Of a stretch of DNA of 64,000 nt, positions 60,604 through 64,000 are shown one piece after another. Source of the DNA: Sipunculus nudus (Eukaryota; Annelida; Sipuncula; Golfingiida; Sipunculidae); assembly GCA_026874595.1 (NCBI GenBank), contig CM049310.1:87085056-87149055 (forward strand). Direction: 5' to 3'. The stretch's first letter is position 1, and every line of letters begins with the position of its first letter. A model generated the notes under the pieces. That model made no database searches, was not told the origin of the DNA, and saw only the letters and a list, made by a program, of their open reading frames with translations. A program made the position numbers and the translations under genes.

Positions 60604-62876
60604 TGCAGATGTTTCATTTGTAAAAACAAAAGAACAAGTATTCGTTATCATGGCCTTATAACCATCATTTTCCGAAAAAGCTTTTGGTGTTAAATATTAT
60701 GCCAAAATTATACTCCCAAATAATTGCATGAGCAATGTCCATGTACAAACAATCAAGATGATAATAAGTTACAATTATTGCCGGGGAATGTTATGTAAAC
60801 ATTGAACACACTTGCTAAAGTCAGAAATAAAATATGGCATGGATCCCGGATGATCAAATGTATAATGTTGGGATATATCAACATCGAGATTAAATATACA
60901 GACAAATGATATAACCATGGACCATGTTTTGTGAGGTTGGGTATTATTTTATAAACTTGTATTATTTCCACTCACAAGTGTACATCATGGTACATGCAGA
61001 GTATTTTTTCATTATCCGATTAACCTGAATAATGTCCAGTTATATCCGCATATATTTTTAATCACGTTCACACACATGATTGCTTAAATGAACCTTAATG
61101 TATCTATTTTACATGAATTGTACAACTATTAATAACAAGTGGCCCATGGGCGAAGACGCTCAGCTTAATTTGATATACAGGTGACGGATGTATTAATTAT
61201 TGATGTTATGATTTAGTGAAACATATTTCTTAAGTACCTTGAACAATGGGTAGAATGACATCCAGAGTGATCAGAATCATACTTTGACCCCATGCTACGA
61301 TTTTGTCTGACTCATAGGGTACTCAAATTTTGCTCTTTTACATAGTTCTCAGAATATAGGTCGCAGTGACATTATGTAAGGTTTCCAAGGAATCTTTACA
61401 GGAACCTTCGTGGCTCTTAATCAAATTAGAAGTTTCTATTCACAACTATTATATTAAGAGGACGTTTCTCTATCCAACAGGAACGTTTTGTACTCTGCCT
61501 GACTTTCTGACTGCTAATGATTAGTTTTTCTACTCATAGCTCACAGAATGTTGGTCATCATGACCTCATCTCAGGCATTGAAGGATATTGCCCAGGACCT
61601 CATTTAAATTTGATGCTCCTTGGCCCAAACAAATCGATTTGTGCCCATCTGACATCCACAGTGCTATAATTAAGGTTTTTTTCGAATAGCTGACATTATA
61701 TGTCGTAGTGACCTAATTTCAGGATTCAAAATATACATCCCTGGATATTGCGGCTGTAGAATTTAGGCCTAACTGATATAAGTTTTGCCAATCTGACTTA
61801 AAGGGTGCTTTAGCTCACAGATTATAGGTCACATTGGCCAATTAATTCAATAAGATGTACAAATGAAGCATTATGTCCATTTTTTTCCGTTAGTAAACAT
61901 ACCAATATTATTAAGGAAAGCTTCTATACTTGTTTCAAAAATGAAATAAAGCATTCATGTTCCTGCAGTTTGCATTGTCTTGTTGTGCATCTCGGGAACA
62001 TCGTTGGGGTGGGGGGGGGGAATCTAAACAACCATAAAGTGTTTTCGATGCAAATGACTTTTATACCATAATGAGACAAGCTTTTCTTAGAAGAAAACCA
62101 AACCATTTAGTGTAATCAGGGGGCGGTTTTAGTTAAACAGCTGACCTGGGATGGAGTTGCAGCACTCTGCCAGGTGTCTATACACAGCAAAGCTTTACGG
62201 ATCTCCGCGGGTGCAGTCTGATGTGGCTTACTTGTAAGTCCTGATGAGGCGTATAAAACACCTTGTCCGACGTACCTCCTGATAACCTGTACAACGAACT
62301 AAAATATTTGACGTGTTTTGTGATATTTTAGTTAATTTTAGCTTTATACAGAATTTTCCCAGTAAAACAATCCCGGCACACTGACTTACTATATTCTATT
62401 CACCTGTTTTGCACGTCTTTATGCTCAATTGTGTTAGTAAATACAGTACACGTGTGTCTATTTACTAAAACAAGACGGCGTGGCCAGAGGTCTGTTCTTG
62501 CGCATGATCGTCGAATTCCAAACATGAAGAAGCAAAATTAAAAAAAAAAGAAAAACATTAGAAACACCTATCTGGATCTTGAAATATCCTTATTTGTGAA
62601 AGTGCGCTGTTCGGCTACCAGGTGGCGTGCGCGCTTTGTTTACGTGTTGCGTCACTGATCGCGTCAGATGCTTCTTTCTACTTGTACAATAATAGACAAG
62701 TCGGTTAACATCAAAATATTTGTATATTCACTGATATATTTAGGATAAAACTATATAAAGCCTTGTATTATTGACATACATATGATGACATCTAATAATG
62801 AATTCAGGTTAGCCAAAAACAAAAGTAAAAAACATGACACTATATAAAAATATTTATATTCATATATATTTACATA
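60604..62876. other. Upstream of the receptor gene; no gene seen
   Basis: It should contain the promoter of the minus-strand receptor gene, but no core element is clear. A degenerate repeat region at about 61240-61860 is listed separately. The frame at 60753-60971 lacks support. Confidence 0.5.
61240..61860. repeat. Degenerate tandem repeat with GGTCAnnnTGACC palindromes
   Basis: Diverged modules at intervals of about 115-190 bp. Each has a 'tctgac' block, a 'ctca-agaat/attataggtc' block and a palindromic core: 'ggtcgcagtgac' (61362), 'ggtcatcatgacc' (61553), 'gtcgtagtgacc' (61700), 'ggtcacattggcc' (61828). One is a perfect inverted AGGTCA-type half-site pair with a 3-bp spacer. Confidence 0.55.
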
Positions 62877-62912
<36 letters not shown>

Positions 62913-62962
62913 TGAAACCGCTTTGGCTGGTCCAACTGTTACAGGTATTCGTGTTGTCGAGA

Positions 62963-63017
<55 letters not shown>
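62877..63017. repeat. Two compound microsatellites, (TA)n(GA)n and (TA)n
   Basis: TA then GA repeats at about 62877-62912, and a TA tract at about 62966-63016. Frames of IY/LS dipeptides here are artefacts. Confidence 0.95.
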
Positions 63018-63019
<2 letters not shown>

Positions 63020-64000
63020 ACAAATAATGTCGGTACGCTTATATACATATAATGCAAAAACAGAGTAATGACTCCTACACTTTACGTATCAACGGGGGGA
63101 GGGGGGGGGACGAATCTGGCCAAATGACATATTAACAAAACACATTTTGCCAAATACCCGCTGATAACGGTTCCGGGTTCAAAGTAAGTAGACAGAAGAG
63201 AGGGACTTCGACATTTTTGCAAATTAGCGACAGCTGAATGAACGGGTGCCGAATCCTATATGCACTATATTTTGACCCGCCAAACTCATTTTATGATCGA
63301 CCGTTCATAGTACATCATAAACCTGCGGAGGAACTGCACCGTGGACTTTAGATTAAATGTACAAGACAATCAGATGTCTGACATGTCCTCACCTAAATTA
63401 CCTGTGTATTGTGTCAAGGGATCCCAACAGACACCATGGGGTGATTATTGAAAGCTGATAAGATAGGAAGACTCGGACAGCTTGTGCCGACATTGGCCGT
63501 TGGAGGATAACTGCGCGTGTATATGTTAAGGCCATTTAAAAAAAAATAGTTGTTTCAAAAACTCCCTGATTAATACACGCAGCAAGTGGGCGATTTATTT
63601 ATTCGTGGGAAGTTTTACCAGTCGAAACAAAATATGTGAAAATTACTAACTGTAATGGTGGATCAAAACATGCGCTTCAATTTTTTATAAATAATGCATT
63701 TGAACCAAAAAATAATTTTCAGTTATATGTTTCATAAACGCAACCATAACCAGCCACATTAGCGCGGACTCGGTATAGGCTATCACAAACAAATATGTTA
63801 AGCGAAAAGAATCTGGCTTTTCAGCAGAACAATTTATTTTTTGTTGTGGCCTAAACTGCTAATTTAAACTCGCTGAGCATTCAAACATCAAGCACTTGGT
63901 AGATGTGACATTGACGGCCAGTCCGTCAATGTTTCGGTCAGGATTCTCACGTCATTAAAAATTATCTAGGTAAAATATATTATTTCCGAAGCTATTTCCC
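63018..64000. other. No gene seen
   Basis: Mixed-composition sequence to the right edge, with a poly-G run at about 63094-63110. No supported exon or repeat. Confidence 0.5.

Overview
The window is AT-rich, intron-bearing animal DNA. Short coding exons with GT/AG borders sit in long non-coding stretches full of transposable-element debris, microsatellites and poly-G/C runs. The gene families (a Mab-21/cGAS-like nucleotidyltransferase and tyrosine-tailed C-type lectin receptors) and the repeats (a Helentron-like element with central tandem repeats, a Ty3 element primed by tRNA-Lys, several foldback elements) suggest a mollusc, probably a bivalve. That assignment is inference from family content, not a match to a reference.

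Layout. At 0-8 kb there is a foldback MITE and one signal-peptide exon on the minus strand that must belong to a gene running off the left edge. From 7.9 to 25.5 kb lies a very large imperfect inverted repeat: two arms of about 3.5-3.7 kb, each carrying an array of a 64-bp satellite and each broken by a different younger insertion, around an 8-kb centre. Directly beyond the right arm (25.94-29.97 kb, plus strand) is the most interesting gene. It is a three-exon cGAS-like/Mab-21 protein of about 700 aa with the GS motif and the catalytic acidic triad in place, followed by a C-terminal unit of four hydrophobic segments. This would be a membrane-anchored nucleotide-second-messenger receptor.

From 32.9 to 60.6 kb the minus strand carries a seven-exon gene for a predicted type I membrane receptor. 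It has a signal peptide, two C-type-lectin-like domains, one transmembrane segment, and a cytoplasmic tail with four tyrosines, including YATV and YVLQ motifs. I assembled it from exons too short to stand out as ORFs. Every coding intron is in phase 1, and the summed length (1194 nt, 397 codons plus stop) is in frame. Its third intron hosts a recent full-length Ty3/Gypsy-type retrotransposon (39.1-49.8 kb). That element has near-identical 1-kb LTRs, a CTTA target duplication, a tRNA-Lys primer site, a polypurine tract, and a textbook TTTAAAC slippery heptamer between gag and pol. A gag frameshift and one pol stop codon have disabled it. Other introns hold a foldback element, a Helentron-like element, LINE remains and a TIR element.

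Function. The two complete host genes both look like innate-immune recognition genes, one for cytosolic or membrane nucleic-acid-type sensing and one for cell-surface recognition with tyrosine signalling. They sit in a repeat-rich neighbourhood that shows signs of local duplication: a paralogous signal exon, a segment shared by 0-0.17 and 33.3 kb, duplicated exon-like units at 35.7-36.1 kb, and an exon fragment copied into an intron of the cGAS-like gene. No RNA genes, CRISPR arrays or bacterial-type regulatory sites were seen.
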